Shown here: positions 7,111 to 14,693 of the stretch, piece after piece
Layout of the letters: each line of letters begins with the position of its first letter
Numbering within the stretch: the first letter of the stretch is position 1
Origin: Paludibacteraceae bacterium
Lineage (GTDB): Bacteria > Bacteroidota > Bacteroidia > Bacteroidales > Paludibacteraceae
Reading direction: 5' to 3'
NCBI GenBank assembly: GCA_017448985.1
Contig: JAFSKL010000011.1
Coordinates: 1-38,046 of the forward strand
DNA length: 38,046 nt
Program-made: the position numbers and the translations under genes
The notes under the pieces: generated by a model
Told to the model about the DNA's origin: nothing
Database searches by the model: none
What the model saw: the letters and a program-made list of their open reading frames with translations, nothing else

Positions 7111-8484
7111 ATGAAGCGGAAGATATTAATCCTTGCTCTTTGTTCCTTGATTTTTGTTCCCGTATCGGCGAAGGTGCGGGTGCATACGATAGGCGACAGT
7201 ACGATGTCGGAGTACAAGCCGGCGGCGACACCGAAGAGAGGATGGGGTATGTATCTGCAGGCGTTTTTTGATGCGGACTCCGTAGAGGTGAATAACAGGG
7301 GCAAGTCGGGCGCGAGTACGCGGACTTTCTATGAGACGGAGAACTTATGGCCGAGTGTGAAGGAACAGTTCCGATCGGGCGACTACCTCATTATTCAGTT
7401 TGCGCACAACGACGAGAAATGCAAAGGCGAGGATGTGTTTGTGGAGAATGAGAGGCTGCGCGCCGAAGGCAAGGACACGCTGACGGATATGCGGGGCACA
7501 GAGCCGAACACGACTTATAAAGCGTACCTGTTCAAGTTTGTCAACGAGGCGCGTGAGCATGGTGTGACGCCGATTCTGATGTCGCCTATCTGTCGGGCGT
7601 ATTTCAAGGACGGGAAGATCAACGATGAAGGCCGGCATAAGTTAGCCGGAACGAAAGAGTTAAGCAGTAAGGAAGCGGCAAAAGTGCTGCGGCCGAAAGG
7701 TATATTCGATAAGGATTATGTGCGTTGTATGCGGGAGGTGGCCGAAGACATGCATGTTCCGTTTGTGGATATGACGGCAGAAACCAAGGGCGCTTTCGAG
7801 TATCTCGGCAAGGACTACTGCATGGCGCATTATTTCAACTGCGGGGACAAGACCCATACTTCCGCCGAAGGTGGATTGGCTGTGGCCATGTTGGCTGCTT
7901 ACCTACTCAAAGAAACTCCTTTATTGGAGGAATTGCAAGGATGGCTGATGCGACCGACAGACGAGGAACTGAGGGCTTATGCGCAACGCATAGAGGATAG
8001 CGGCAAACAGGCTGCTTTCGATGCTCCGGGGATGAGTTTTACCAAATCACTTGACCCTGCTCGTGCCGTGAATATGTTCGGCACGAAGAAAGGGTATCTG
8101 CCTGCAGAATTGGAATGGCTGGCAGGTGAGATTGATGAAGTAGCGAACCGGTATTTGGAATATGAACTGAGTGCTCCGAAGAAGAAAGCATTGGTGATAG
8201 AAGGTATCACATTGCCGGTGAAGGCCAAAGGCGGTGCGGGGATGAATATACATATCAATTACGGGTTTGGAGACAGTTTCCGCGACGTGACCACTGTTTA
8301 TGAAAACACGGCTTTGCCGAAGAACAAGCGGCTTGTGGTGGAACTGACGCAGCCTGTTTTAGTGCCGGCCGGTGAGACGATTAAGATTCGCGTGTTGCCG
8401 TGGTATGACTCGAACGGAAGGCCTCAAAAGGGAAAATACTTGCAGTTAGGCGAACTAATCGTTAAAGGCAAGCAATTGTTGTAA
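7111..8484 (+). CDS. Secreted SGNH hydrolase, rhamnogalacturonan acetylesterase-like
   Basis: The ATG at 7111 gives 457 residues beginning with a signal peptide (MKRKILILALCSLIFVPVSA); the in-frame ATG at 7093 lies inside the heptad array and is less likely. Blocks of the CE12-type SGNH fold are visible: GDSTMSEY with Ser30, the Gly block GKSGASTRTF, IIQFAHNDEK with the Asn block, and DKTHTSAEGG with the Asp/His pair. Such enzymes remove acetyl groups from pectic rhamnogalacturonan. The last 90 residues form a separate beta-rich region. No other pectin gene is nearby, so it may serve a scattered utilisation set. Confidence 0.85.
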   Translation: MKRKILILALCSLIFVPVSAKVRVHTIGDSTMSEYKPAATPKRGWGMYLQAFFDADSVEVNNRGKSGASTRTFYETENLWPSVKEQFRSGDYLIIQFAHNDEKCKGEDVFVENERLRAEGKDTLTDMRGTEPNTTYKAYLFKFVNEAREHGVTPILMSPICRAYFKDGKINDEGRHKLAGTKELSSKEAAKVLRPKGIFDKDYVRCMREVAEDMHVPFVDMTAETKGAFEYLGKDYCMAHYFNCGDKTHTSAEGGLAVAMLAAYLLKETPLLEELQGWLMRPTDEELRAYAQRIEDSGKQAAFDAPGMSFTKSLDPARAVNMFGTKKGYLPAELEWLAGEIDEVANRYLEYELSAPKKKALVIEGITLPVKAKGGAGMNIHINYGFGDSFRDVTTVYENTALPKNKRLVVELTQPVLVPAGETIKIRVLPWYDSNGRPQKGKYLQLGELIVKGKQLL

Positions 8485-8485
8485 C

Positions 8486-8517
8486 AATTAAAGCCACCCG
8501 AAAAGGTGGCTTTAATT
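8486..8517. terminator. Bidirectional terminator between convergent genes
   Basis: A perfect 13-bp stem (8486-8498 with 8505-8517, loop CGAAAA) with A-rich left and T-rich right flank sits between the plus-strand esterase and the minus-strand exbD. It can end transcription from both sides. Confidence 0.88.
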
Positions 8518-8518
8518 A

Positions 8519-8553
8519 GTTTTCAGTAATCAGTATTCAGCTTTCAGTCTTTG
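8519..8553 (+). repeat. Heptad array after exbD
   Basis: Units GTTTTCA, GTAATCA, GTATTCA, GCTTTCA and a decayed GTCTTTG lie between the terminator and the exbD stop. Confidence 0.85.
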
Positions 8554-8555
8554 GC

Positions 8556-9026
8556 TTAGTAACTGGTGCGCTGTGTGGCAGCGTAACTGATCTTCAGTGC
8601 GTAAGCGCGGCGGAGTTCCTGCTTGATGTCAGCGATGACACCCATACGGGTCTCTTTGTCCGCCTTGATCGAGACGGTCATCAAACCTTGCTCGGACTCT
8701 TTCATGGACGAACGCTCGTTGATGATGTACTCACCAATCTCCTTCGTCTCGGCGAAAGCGTCATCGAGTTGGATACGCGTCTCAGCACCATACTGTTTGC
8801 GGAACTCTGCGGTCGGGGTACCGACATAGATATAACGCACAAGTGATTTCTTCTCCAGCTTGGTAAGCTCGGTAGCCTGCGGGTTCTTGAATTGTACCTT
8901 GTAGGTCACCTCCTTCATGGATGTAACTGACATGAAGAAGAAGAGCAGCATGAAGATGATATCAGGGAGTGACGACGTGTTCAACGCCGGCATCTCGCGT
9001 TTCTCATTTCTACGAATCTTTGCCAT
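8556..9026 (-). CDS. exbD: ExbD/TolR-family protein, first paralogue
   Basis: I start at ATG 9026 (MAKIRRNEKREM), giving 156 residues; the longer open frame upstream runs into the neighbour. One transmembrane helix (about 21-38) carries Asp22 in LPDIIFMLLFFF, the proton-path residue of ExbD/TolR. The rest is periplasmic. With ExbB it turns the proton gradient into movement of TonB, which drives uptake through outer-membrane TonB-dependent (SusC-like) receptors. It follows the second exbD by 1 bp and ends the unit. Confidence 0.93.
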   Translation of the reverse strand: MAKIRRNEKREMPALNTSSLPDIIFMLLFFFMSVTSMKEVTYKVQFKNPQATELTKLEKKSLVRYIYVGTPTAEFRKQYGAETRIQLDDAFAETKEIGEYIINERSSMKESEQGLMTVSIKADKETRMGVIADIKQELRRAYALKISYAATQRTSY

Positions 9027-9027
9027 A

Positions 9028-9606
9028 TCAATTACCGTAATTTTTAGGTTCAGCCTCGGAAATCTTCTGAGGATAGATCTTTTGGATCTGTTTTTGTTGA
9101 TCCTCGTCGAGTTCGTTATAGCCTTTGTGGAAATACTTCTGCGCGCATTCTTCACGCAATTCATTGTACGCCGCTACGAGTTCGTTCTGAACATCGAGGT
9201 AAGCCTGGTACTGCGTATCGACATCGTTCTGGACGGAGATGACATGGTCCTTGGTGTATTTGAGCACACCGAACGGAGCACCGAAATCCTCCTCGAAGAG
9301 TTTGGGCAGAAAAGCGTTATCGTCTTTGTTCAGAATAAACTCTTTGGCTTTCTCGCGAAGTTGCTTCACATCCATCAACTGGCCTTGCACCATCAGTTGG
9401 TTTGCGGAGTTGATCTTCACTACCAACAGGTTGCGTTTGTTGATATCCTTATCCTCCACTTTCTGGTCGGGCGGAACAGGCGCAGGCAGACGGCGAGCCA
9501 GTCCCTGGTTCACATCCATAGAGGTGGTCACCAGGAAGAAAATCAGCAACAGGAACGAGATGTCGGCCATAGAGCTGGCGTTAATCTGTGGGATTTTCTT
9601 TGCCAT
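9028..9606 (-). CDS. exbD: ExbD/TolR-family protein, second paralogue
   Basis: The 192-residue protein has the ExbD start MAKKIPQINASSMADISFLL with Asp15 at the head of its only membrane helix (about 15-32). The periplasmic part is longer than in the first paralogue (residues 33-192), with a Gln/Lys/Glu-rich tail (DEDQQKQIQKIYPQ) predicted helical. Paired exbD genes after exbB are common in Bacteroidota; the two may form a heterodimer in the ExbB pore. It lies 12 bp after the small membrane protein and 1 bp before the first paralogue. Confidence 0.93.
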   Translation of the reverse strand: MAKKIPQINASSMADISFLLLIFFLVTTSMDVNQGLARRLPAPVPPDQKVEDKDINKRNLLVVKINSANQLMVQGQLMDVKQLREKAKEFILNKDDNAFLPKLFEEDFGAPFGVLKYTKDHVISVQNDVDTQYQAYLDVQNELVAAYNELREECAQKYFHKGYNELDEDQQKQIQKIYPQKISEAEPKNYGN

Positions 9607-9618
9607 GATAAATGTGAT

Positions 9619-10095
9619 TTATTTCAGTCTTCTTGTGTGTAATACTCCCCAAACGATCGTTACGATAGTAGCGGCGAAGAGGAAGTAGCAAGCGTAGATA
9701 ACAGCGTCTGCGAGTTGTGCCCAGAAGCCTTCGTTATCGCTACCTTCATATCCGATGATATCGATTTTTTCAGGACTGCCGAGGAACCAGCATACGAGCG
9801 CCAACAGGATGAAACCGCAAACGACGCCAAGTGTAGCATACGCTTTGCGACGGTTGGTCTTCCAGTTGTTGGCAAATTCTACTACTACCACGCAGAGAGT
9901 AACGAGAACTACCAGTCCAAACAGGACATAGTTCCAAATGAGGAAAGCATCGGAGAAGCGAGGAATATCCAGGAAGTCTCCGGCTACCTCGAGACTACCG
10001 CTTGAGCCGCCGAGGAAGAACAACGCGATGAACACGAGTCCTAAAGCCAGCAGCACCCAAAGGGTGATCTTAGGTATTAATTTGTAATCTTTCAT
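9619..10095 (-). CDS. Membrane protein of the TonB energising unit, unknown role
   Basis: This 158-residue protein has four hydrophobic stretches (about 9-28, 49-73, 84-104 and 131-151) with a basic loop NNWKTNRRKAYA between the second and third. Bacteroidales exbB-exbD units often carry such a protein at this place and it has no assigned function. Conserved position between exbB and exbD suggests a subunit or assembly factor of the motor complex; that is inference. Confidence 0.75.
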   Translation of the reverse strand: MKDYKLIPKITLWVLLALGLVFIALFFLGGSSGSLEVAGDFLDIPRFSDAFLIWNYVLFGLVVLVTLCVVVVEFANNWKTNRRKAYATLGVVCGFILLALVCWFLGSPEKIDIIGYEGSDNEGFWAQLADAVIYACYFLFAATIVTIVWGVLHTRRLK

Positions 10096-10122
10096 AATTG
10101 CTCAAAAATTTTGAATTAAACT

Positions 10123-10171
10123 TTAGCTATTGGCTATTGGCTATTAGCTAAGGGCTAATAGCTAAAAGCTA
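10123..10171 (+). repeat. Seven-unit heptad array between exbB and the membrane protein
   Basis: Seven successive 7-bp units all ending in GCTA: TTAGCTA, TTGGCTA, TTGGCTA, TTAGCTA, AGGGCTA, ATAGCTA, AAAGCTA. This is the longest clean array of the window. The first three bases of the unit vary, the last four are constant. Confidence 0.93.
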
Positions 10172-10179
10172 ACGTTAAT

Positions 10180-11001
10180 TTATTTTTTCTTTTGAGCAGC
10201 GTCGTACTCTACTACGATATCGAGCAGGCTAATCGAGCTGTCCTCCATTTCATTCACCAGACCTTCGATGAGGCTGAGGATGTAGTTGTAGAACAACTGC
10301 AGAACAATAGCAATAATCAAACCGAGCAACGTGGTCAACAGAGCGACCTTGATACCACCGGCAACAACGGTAGCGGAGATATCACCCACCTGTTGGATTT
10401 TATCGAAGGCAGCGATCATACCGATGATAGTACCCAAGAATCCGAGAGACGGAGCGATAGAGATGAACAGCGAGATCCAGCTGAGGTTCTTCTCAAGGAG
10501 ACCGAGTTGAACACCACCGTAGGAAGCGACGGTCTTTTCTACGACATCAATACCTTCGTCGTAGCGGCTCAGACCCTGATAGAAGATAGAAGCGACAGGT
10601 CCGCGTGTGTTACGGCAAACCTCGAGAGCTTTCTCAATACCACCTTCTTTGAGTGCTTTCTCAATATCTTCGAGCAGCACTTTCGTGTTGGTTTTGCTCA
10701 GCGACAGATAGATAATACGCTCGATACAGAGTGCCAAACCGAATACGAGGGTAACGAGTGTCAGAGCCATGAAGCCCGCACCACCTTCGATAAACTTCGT
10801 TTTCAATGTCTTGTGAAGCGCTACCAGGCCGCCGGCCTCCTCTGCGGGAGCCTCAGCTACTTCTTCCACTGCGGGAGCAGCTTCATCTACATTCTCTACA
10901 GCAGCTTCTTCTGCGGGAGCAGCTGCCTCTTGTGCCATCATTGCTGCGCTGCCAAAGGTCAGCATAGCCAGCACCGTAAGGGTTGCAAATACTTTTTTCA
11001 T
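10180..11001 (-). CDS. exbB: ExbB/TolQ/MotA-family proton channel
   Basis: The 273-residue protein starts with a signal-like segment (MKKVFATLTVLAMLTFGSAAMMAQ), then an Ala/Glu/Pro-rich linker (about 25-57), and three membrane helices: about 76-98, 161-186 (ISIAPSLGFLGTIIGMIAAF) and 216-240 (VALLTTLLGLIIAIVLQLFYN). These are the pore helices of the ExbB family. The N-terminal leader plus acidic linker is a common Bacteroidota version. It opens the unit exbB-membrane protein-exbD-exbD. I find no TAnnTTTG box between it and the tRNA gene, so it may be read from the tRNA-Ser promoter. Confidence 0.93.
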   Translation of the reverse strand: MKKVFATLTVLAMLTFGSAAMMAQEAAAPAEEAAVENVDEAAPAVEEVAEAPAEEAGGLVALHKTLKTKFIEGGAGFMALTLVTLVFGLALCIERIIYLSLSKTNTKVLLEDIEKALKEGGIEKALEVCRNTRGPVASIFYQGLSRYDEGIDVVEKTVASYGGVQLGLLEKNLSWISLFISIAPSLGFLGTIIGMIAAFDKIQQVGDISATVVAGGIKVALLTTLLGLIIAIVLQLFYNYILSLIEGLVNEMEDSSISLLDIVVEYDAAQKKK

Positions 11002-11053
11002 GAGATAAAAATTTGTTAATTAAGTTATATTTTGTTTGTTTGTCAAAGTCTTG

Positions 11054-11141
11054 CGGAGAGACGGGGATTCGAACCCCGGAAACACTTTTGGCGTTTACAC
11101 GCTTTCCAGGCGTGCCTCTTCAACCACTCGAGCATCTCTCC
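11054..11141 (-). tRNA. tRNA-Ser (anticodon GGA)
   Basis: The acceptor stem GGAGAGA (5' end at 11141) pairs with TCTCTCC; the discriminator is G at 11054. The anticodon stem CACGC/GCGTG encloses a loop CTGGAAA with anticodon GGA. There is a long variable arm, as in serine tRNAs, and the T-loop reads GGTTCGAATCC. CCA is not encoded. It lies just upstream of exbB. Confidence 0.95.
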
Positions 11142-11178
11142 ATTACCCTCAATAGGGTAGTTTTCTACAAATCGGCCA

Positions 11179-11209
11179 CAAAATTACTACTTTTTTATGA
11201 CATACGCAA
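11179..11209 (-). promoter_or_regulatory. Promoter of tRNA-Ser(GGA)
   Basis: On the minus strand TTG (11207-11209) is 20 bp from TAATTTTG (11179-11186), in the AAAAAAGTAGTAATTTTG context shared with five other promoters here. It may also serve exbB. Confidence 0.75.
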
Positions 11210-11238
11210 GAATTTGTGCATTTTTTTTGCAATTTTGT

Positions 11239-12078
11239 TTATTTTAGGCCGAAAAGTTGCTTTGCATTGGCGCTTGTGGCGTCAATTATGTACTGTTTGG
11301 GGCACTGGAAGATTTCCGCAAGCCGTTCCGCCACAAGTTCCATAAAACGGCTTTCGTTCCGTTCGCCACGATGCGGAACGGGTGCCATATACGGGGCATC
11401 AGTCTCAAGTACGATTTTGTCAAGTACCATTTGTTCATTTATTTGGTCATTTGACCATTTCGTGTTCAATTCCGATAGAGTGTCGGCGAGTTTGCAGTTT
11501 TTGAAGGTCAACACCCCGCCGATACCTACATAAAATCCCATGTCCAGAATCTGCTGTGCAGTCTCTTTGCTGCCGTTGAAACAATGGAAAACTCCGCGAA
11601 GCGGTTTTAATTCTTCATTTTTAATTTTTAATTTTTCATTTGCGGTATCGTGTACGAGCCGCATGATATCTTCCGTCGATTCTCTATTGTGCAGAATGAC
11701 GGGCAGATCCAGTTCCCGAGCCAACACCAATTGCCGGCGAAGCACTTCTTTCTGTTCCTCTTTGAAGGTCTTGTCCCAATAGTAGTCCAGGCCTATCTCG
11801 CCGATAGCCACCAGTTCGTTCCGATGCTCACGGATGGCTGACTCAACGGTGGCCAGTTGTTCTTCCCAGTCGGCTTTGACATCTTCGGGATGCAGTCCGA
11901 GGGCAGGGTAGCAGTAGTTTGGATGGCGGTGACAGACATCAAGCACCGTCTCAATGGACGCCCCATTCACGCCAGGCACAATCATGGCCTGAACGCCGTT
12001 CTCGCGTTGGCGGGCTATCACTTCCTCGCGATCTGAAGCAAAAGCTTCTTCGTCAATATGGCAATGGGTATCAATCAT
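11239..12078 (-). CDS. tatD: TatD-family metal-dependent hydrolase
   Basis: The 279-residue TIM-barrel hydrolase begins MIDTHCHIDEEAF with the metal-binding His-x-His, continues with ALGLHPEDV, AIGEIGLDYYWD (metal Glu), VILHNRES and FHCFNGS, and ends with LETDAPYMAP. TatD proteins are 3'-5' exonucleases on DNA ends. It is some 20 residues longer than typical members; the excess lies in two charged stretches, KLKIKNEELK and NTKWSNDQINEQMV, both encoded by short tandem repeats. It ends a minus-strand run of methyltransferase, queA and tatD with gaps of 10 bp or overlap. Confidence 0.9.
   Translation of the reverse strand: MIDTHCHIDEEAFASDREEVIARQRENGVQAMIVPGVNGASIETVLDVCHRHPNYCYPALGLHPEDVKADWEEQLATVESAIREHRNELVAIGEIGLDYYWDKTFKEEQKEVLRRQLVLARELDLPVILHNRESTEDIMRLVHDTANEKLKIKNEELKPLRGVFHCFNGSKETAQQILDMGFYVGIGGVLTFKNCKLADTLSELNTKWSNDQINEQMVLDKIVLETDAPYMAPVPHRGERNESRFMELVAERLAEIFQCPKQYIIDATSANAKQLFGLK
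11426..11462 (+). repeat. In-frame octad array inside tatD (distal)
   Basis: CATTT recurs with spacings of 8, 13 and 8 bp (units ACCATTTG, TTCATTTA, TCATTTGA, CCATTTCG). On the coding strand it yields the segment TKWSNDQINEQMV, which interrupts the order of conserved TatD motifs without breaking the frame. Confidence 0.75.
11607..11641 (+). repeat. In-frame heptad array inside tatD (proximal)
   Basis: Five 7-bp units TTAATTC, TTCATTT, TTAATTT, TTAATTT, TTCATTT; the coding strand gives NEKLKIKNEELK. The same unit type occurs in the methyltransferase gene at 14274-14308 and between genes at 30613-30647. Confidence 0.88.
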
Positions 12079-12088
12079 AATTGAAAAT

Positions 12089-13318
12089 TTATTTTCTCAA
12101 GTTCAATATACTCGAATCGCCATAACTCAAGAAACGGAAGTCGTGGCTGAGGGCGTAGTTGTAGATAGTGCGCCAATCGCCACCGACAAAGGCGCTGACG
12201 AGCAGCAAGAGCGTGGACTGCGGTTGGTGGAAATTGGTGATGAGTTGATCCACGACATGGAACGTGTATCCGGGTTTGATCATGATCTGTGTCGCGGCAT
12301 GGAGCGTATCCTGCCCCGTCGCATCAAGGTACTCGAGGATGGCCTGCAAGGCTTCTTTGGCTGTTAGCTCTTGGCGGTTGGCTCTTGGCTCATATGGCTC
12401 GAATTGGTCAACGTGGATCTCAATGTCTTGAGATGTCGAGATGTCGAGGTGCCGAAGTTGACAGCCGATGAAATAGAGACTTTCGAGCGTCCGCATACTC
12501 GTGGTACCAACGGCAACTATCTTGCTCAACTTGCGCTGGATATGTTCAATTGTGCTTTTGGGCACGGCAATGATCTCGGAGTGCATGGTGTGCTCGTTGG
12601 CGTCGGCGGTCTTGACAGGCAGGAAAGTGCCCGCACCCACATGAAGCGTCACTTCGTCCGTCTCGATGCCTCTGCTACGCAAGTCGTTCAACACACTCTC
12701 CGTAAAATGCAGACCCGCCGTCGGAGCCGCTACCGAACCCTTGATGCGCGAATAAACGGTCTGGTAGGTCGTCTTGTCGCTCTCTTCCGTCTTACGGTTC
12801 AGATAGGGCGGAATAGGCAGTTCGCCGATAGCATCGAGAATCTCTGCGAAGGAGACTTTCTCTCCGTCCCACTCAAACCGAACGGCATAGGTGTTGCCCA
12901 ATGTCTGCTCTTTGTGTGCGGAGAAACGGATGGGCCGACCATTTATGGTCAGTTCTTGAGAAATCGCTTCCTCACGCCATTTCTTCGCGTTACCCACCAT
13001 ACATTTCCACGTACATCCGGTCGTGGAACTCAACGACAACTGGTAGTCATGCGGCGCAAGCGGTTCGAGGCAGAACACTTCGACACGAGCTCCGGTCGGC
13101 TTGTGGAATTCCAAACGCGCCTGTATCACGCGCGTGTTATTATAGATAAGGAGCGAATCCGGCGCAATATAGTCGCCCACATTGAAAAAGTGATCTTCGC
13201 TCACTTGCCCGTCGCGATAGACCAAAAGCTTACTGTGGTCACGCTGCGGAATCGGATACTTGGCGATGCGCTCGTCCGGCAAATCGTAATTATAATCAGC
13301 TATGTATATGGGCTTCAT
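12089..13318 (-). CDS. queA: S-adenosylmethionine:tRNA ribosyltransferase-isomerase
   Basis: QueA makes epoxyqueuosine in tRNA by moving the ribosyl part of S-adenosylmethionine onto preQ1. The 409-residue protein shows YDLPDERIAKYPIPQRDHSKLL at the start (first 20 residues of that block diagnostic), LLIYNNTRV, SVAAPTAGLHFT, HVGAGTFLPV, GTTSMRTLES, and near the end FHQPQSTLLLLVSAF and FLSYGDSS. It is longer than the enterobacterial enzyme by about 50 residues; part of the excess (about residues 286-320) is encoded by two repeat arrays. Its start overlaps the upstream methyltransferase by 23 bp, and tatD follows after 10 bp. Confidence 0.95.
   Translation of the reverse strand: MKPIYIADYNYDLPDERIAKYPIPQRDHSKLLVYRDGQVSEDHFFNVGDYIAPDSLLIYNNTRVIQARLEFHKPTGARVEVFCLEPLAPHDYQLSLSSTTGCTWKCMVGNAKKWREEAISQELTINGRPIRFSAHKEQTLGNTYAVRFEWDGEKVSFAEILDAIGELPIPPYLNRKTEESDKTTYQTVYSRIKGSVAAPTAGLHFTESVLNDLRSRGIETDEVTLHVGAGTFLPVKTADANEHTMHSEIIAVPKSTIEHIQRKLSKIVAVGTTSMRTLESLYFIGCQLRHLDISTSQDIEIHVDQFEPYEPRANRQELTAKEALQAILEYLDATGQDTLHAATQIMIKPGYTFHVVDQLITNFHQPQSTLLLLVSAFVGGDWRTIYNYALSHDFRFLSYGDSSILNLRK
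12364..12400 (+). repeat. In-frame heptad array inside queA
   Basis: Units TTAGCTC, TTGGCGG, TTGGCTC, TTGGCTC, followed by a looser ATATGGCTC. They encode YEPRANRQELT on the minus strand. The GGCT core recalls the intergenic array at 10123-10171. Confidence 0.8.
12423..12454 (+). repeat. In-frame octad array inside queA
   Basis: 8-bp units ATGTCTTG (decayed), AGATGTCG, AGATGTCG, AGGTGCCG. The minus strand reads RHLDISTSQDI, just after the conserved MRTLES motif. Confidence 0.82.
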
Positions 13319-14501
13319 TTCGTTTACCTTGAAACAGTTCGTATTTGTTGAATTGGCAGTCCAACTCGCCGTTGAGTAGCCGCATTTTCTTGCTTGGTTT
13401 GAGACCGATACATTTCATCGCGGCATCGTTGGACGATATGATCCATGCGGTAGCTCCGGCGAACTGGTGTTTGAGGGCCGTTCCTATCTTGCCGTACAGA
13501 TCCTCCATGTCCTTGTTGGACGCGAGCCGTTCGCCGTAAGGCGGATTCAACATCACCAAGGCATTTTCGCATTTATTCATTTTCTCATTTCCCCATTTGA
13601 TTTCCTCCATGCGGATTTGCTTGAGCTCCACATCCTTCTGCACTCCTGCGGACTTGATGTTCTTTTCTGCTTGTTGGATGGCGTAGAACGAAGCGTCCGA
13701 GCCGTAGATCTTGTGCGTGAACTCGCGTTCCGCGCTGTCGTCATTGTAGATATCGCTCCATAACTCGGCATCGAAGTCCGGCCAACGCTCAAAAGCTAAG
13801 CTTTTGCGGAAGATACACGGCGGTATATTGCGGGCCATGAGTGCGGCTTCGATGAGGAACGTTCCGGACCCGCACATAGGGTCGTAGAAATCTGACTGTC
13901 CGTCCCATCCTGCGATGCGCAGAAGTCCCGCTGCCAGCACTTCGTTGATAGGCGCTTCGGTCGTTGCCACGCGGTAGCCGCGTTTATGCAGACTCTCGCC
14001 GGACGAGTCGAGCGAAAGCGTCACTTGTTCGCCGGATATATGGACATTGATACGCAGGTCCGGGTCTTCGGTGTTGACATTTGGTCGCCGTTGAGCCCGT
14101 TCGAGCCAATAGTCTGCCACGGCATCCTTGACGCGATAGGTAACAAAGCGGCTGTTGCGGAATGTGTCGCTATAGACGGTGGCATCAATAGCAAAGGTGT
14201 TGTCCACGCTCATGAACTGCGACCAGTCCACGCCTTTTACGAACTCGTAGAGCGCGTCCTCGGGCTTGCGACGCTCATTTTTAATTTTAAATTTTTCATT
14301 TTTAATTTCTACTAAGATCCGTAAGGCCGTACGCAGGCATAAGTTGGCACGGTAGAGCAAGGCTTTGTCGCCGCGGAAAGAGACGGCTCGGCGCTCCAAC
14401 TGCACATCGTTTGCACCGAGGGCTATCAACTCGGCGGCTAACACCTCCTCCAGACCCTTAAAAGTCTTGGCGAGACATCTATATTCGTTGTTTTTACTCA
14501 T
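13296..14501 (-). CDS. THUMP-domain class I RNA methyltransferase (RlmL-N-like)
   Basis: The 401-residue enzyme begins with a ferredoxin-like and THUMP region (about residues 1-160; YRCLAKTFKGLEEVLAAEL) and has a Rossmann methyltransferase domain with DPMCGSGTFLIEAALMARN (S-adenosylmethionine site plus target motif) and the catalytic NPPYGERL near residue 320. This is the YpsC/RlmL-N type, which methylates N2 of guanosine in 23S rRNA. Two repeat-encoded charged segments interrupt it: EIKNEKFKIKNERRKPED in the N-terminal part and EEIKWGNEKMNKCENA directly before the catalytic motif. It leads the run to queA and tatD, from the promoter at 14543-14574. Confidence 0.9.
   Translation of the reverse strand: MSKNNEYRCLAKTFKGLEEVLAAELIALGANDVQLERRAVSFRGDKALLYRANLCLRTALRILVEIKNEKFKIKNERRKPEDALYEFVKGVDWSQFMSVDNTFAIDATVYSDTFRNSRFVTYRVKDAVADYWLERAQRRPNVNTEDPDLRINVHISGEQVTLSLDSSGESLHKRGYRVATTEAPINEVLAAGLLRIAGWDGQSDFYDPMCGSGTFLIEAALMARNIPPCIFRKSLAFERWPDFDAELWSDIYNDDSAEREFTHKIYGSDASFYAIQQAEKNIKSAGVQKDVELKQIRMEEIKWGNEKMNKCENALVMLNPPYGERLASNKDMEDLYGKIGTALKHQFAGATAWIISSNDAAMKCIGLKPSKKMRLLNGELDCQFNKYELFQGKRNEAHIHS
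13561..13600 (+). repeat. Five-unit in-frame octad array inside the methyltransferase gene
   Basis: Five consecutive 8-bp units of pattern NCATTTNN: GCATTTTC, GCATTTAT, TCATTTTC, TCATTTCC, CCATTTGA. The coding strand reads KWGNEKMNKCENA, only a few residues before the catalytic NPPY. Confidence 0.9.
14274..14308 (+). repeat. Five-unit in-frame heptad array inside the methyltransferase gene
   Basis: Units CTCATTT, TTAATTT, TAAATTT, TTCATTT, TTAATTT. On the coding strand this is KNEKFKIKNE, nearly the same peptide as the repeat-encoded one in TatD. Confidence 0.9.
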
Positions 14502-14542
14502 TTCTTAGCCCTAAGGCACGATTTTTTTTCAATTTGAGGCTG

Positions 14543-14574
14543 CAAAATTACAAAAAAAGAATGAATTATGCAAA
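14543..14574 (-). promoter_or_regulatory. Promoter of the methyltransferase-queA-tatD run
   Basis: On the minus strand TTTG (14571-14574) is exactly 20 bp from TAATTTTG (14543-14550). It is divergent from the promoter at 14579-14610; the two -33 boxes are only 4 bp apart. Confidence 0.78.
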
Positions 14575-14578
14575 TTTA

Positions 14579-14610
14579 TTTGCGTATTCCAAAAAAAAGT
14601 AGTAATTTTG
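14579..14610 (+). promoter_or_regulatory. Promoter of tRNA-Ser(UGA)
   Basis: TTTG at 14579-14582 and TAATTTTG at 14603-14610 are 20 bp apart with the shared AAAAAAAAGTAGTAATTTTG context. The tRNA gene starts about 85 bp further on. Confidence 0.78.
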
Positions 14611-14693
14611 CGGGCTTTTTTGAAAAAAAGCATCGGTCGCCCGTCAATTTAGCAAAGCGGTATTGACTATTGCGAGCTTGTTGCCGAACGCGA

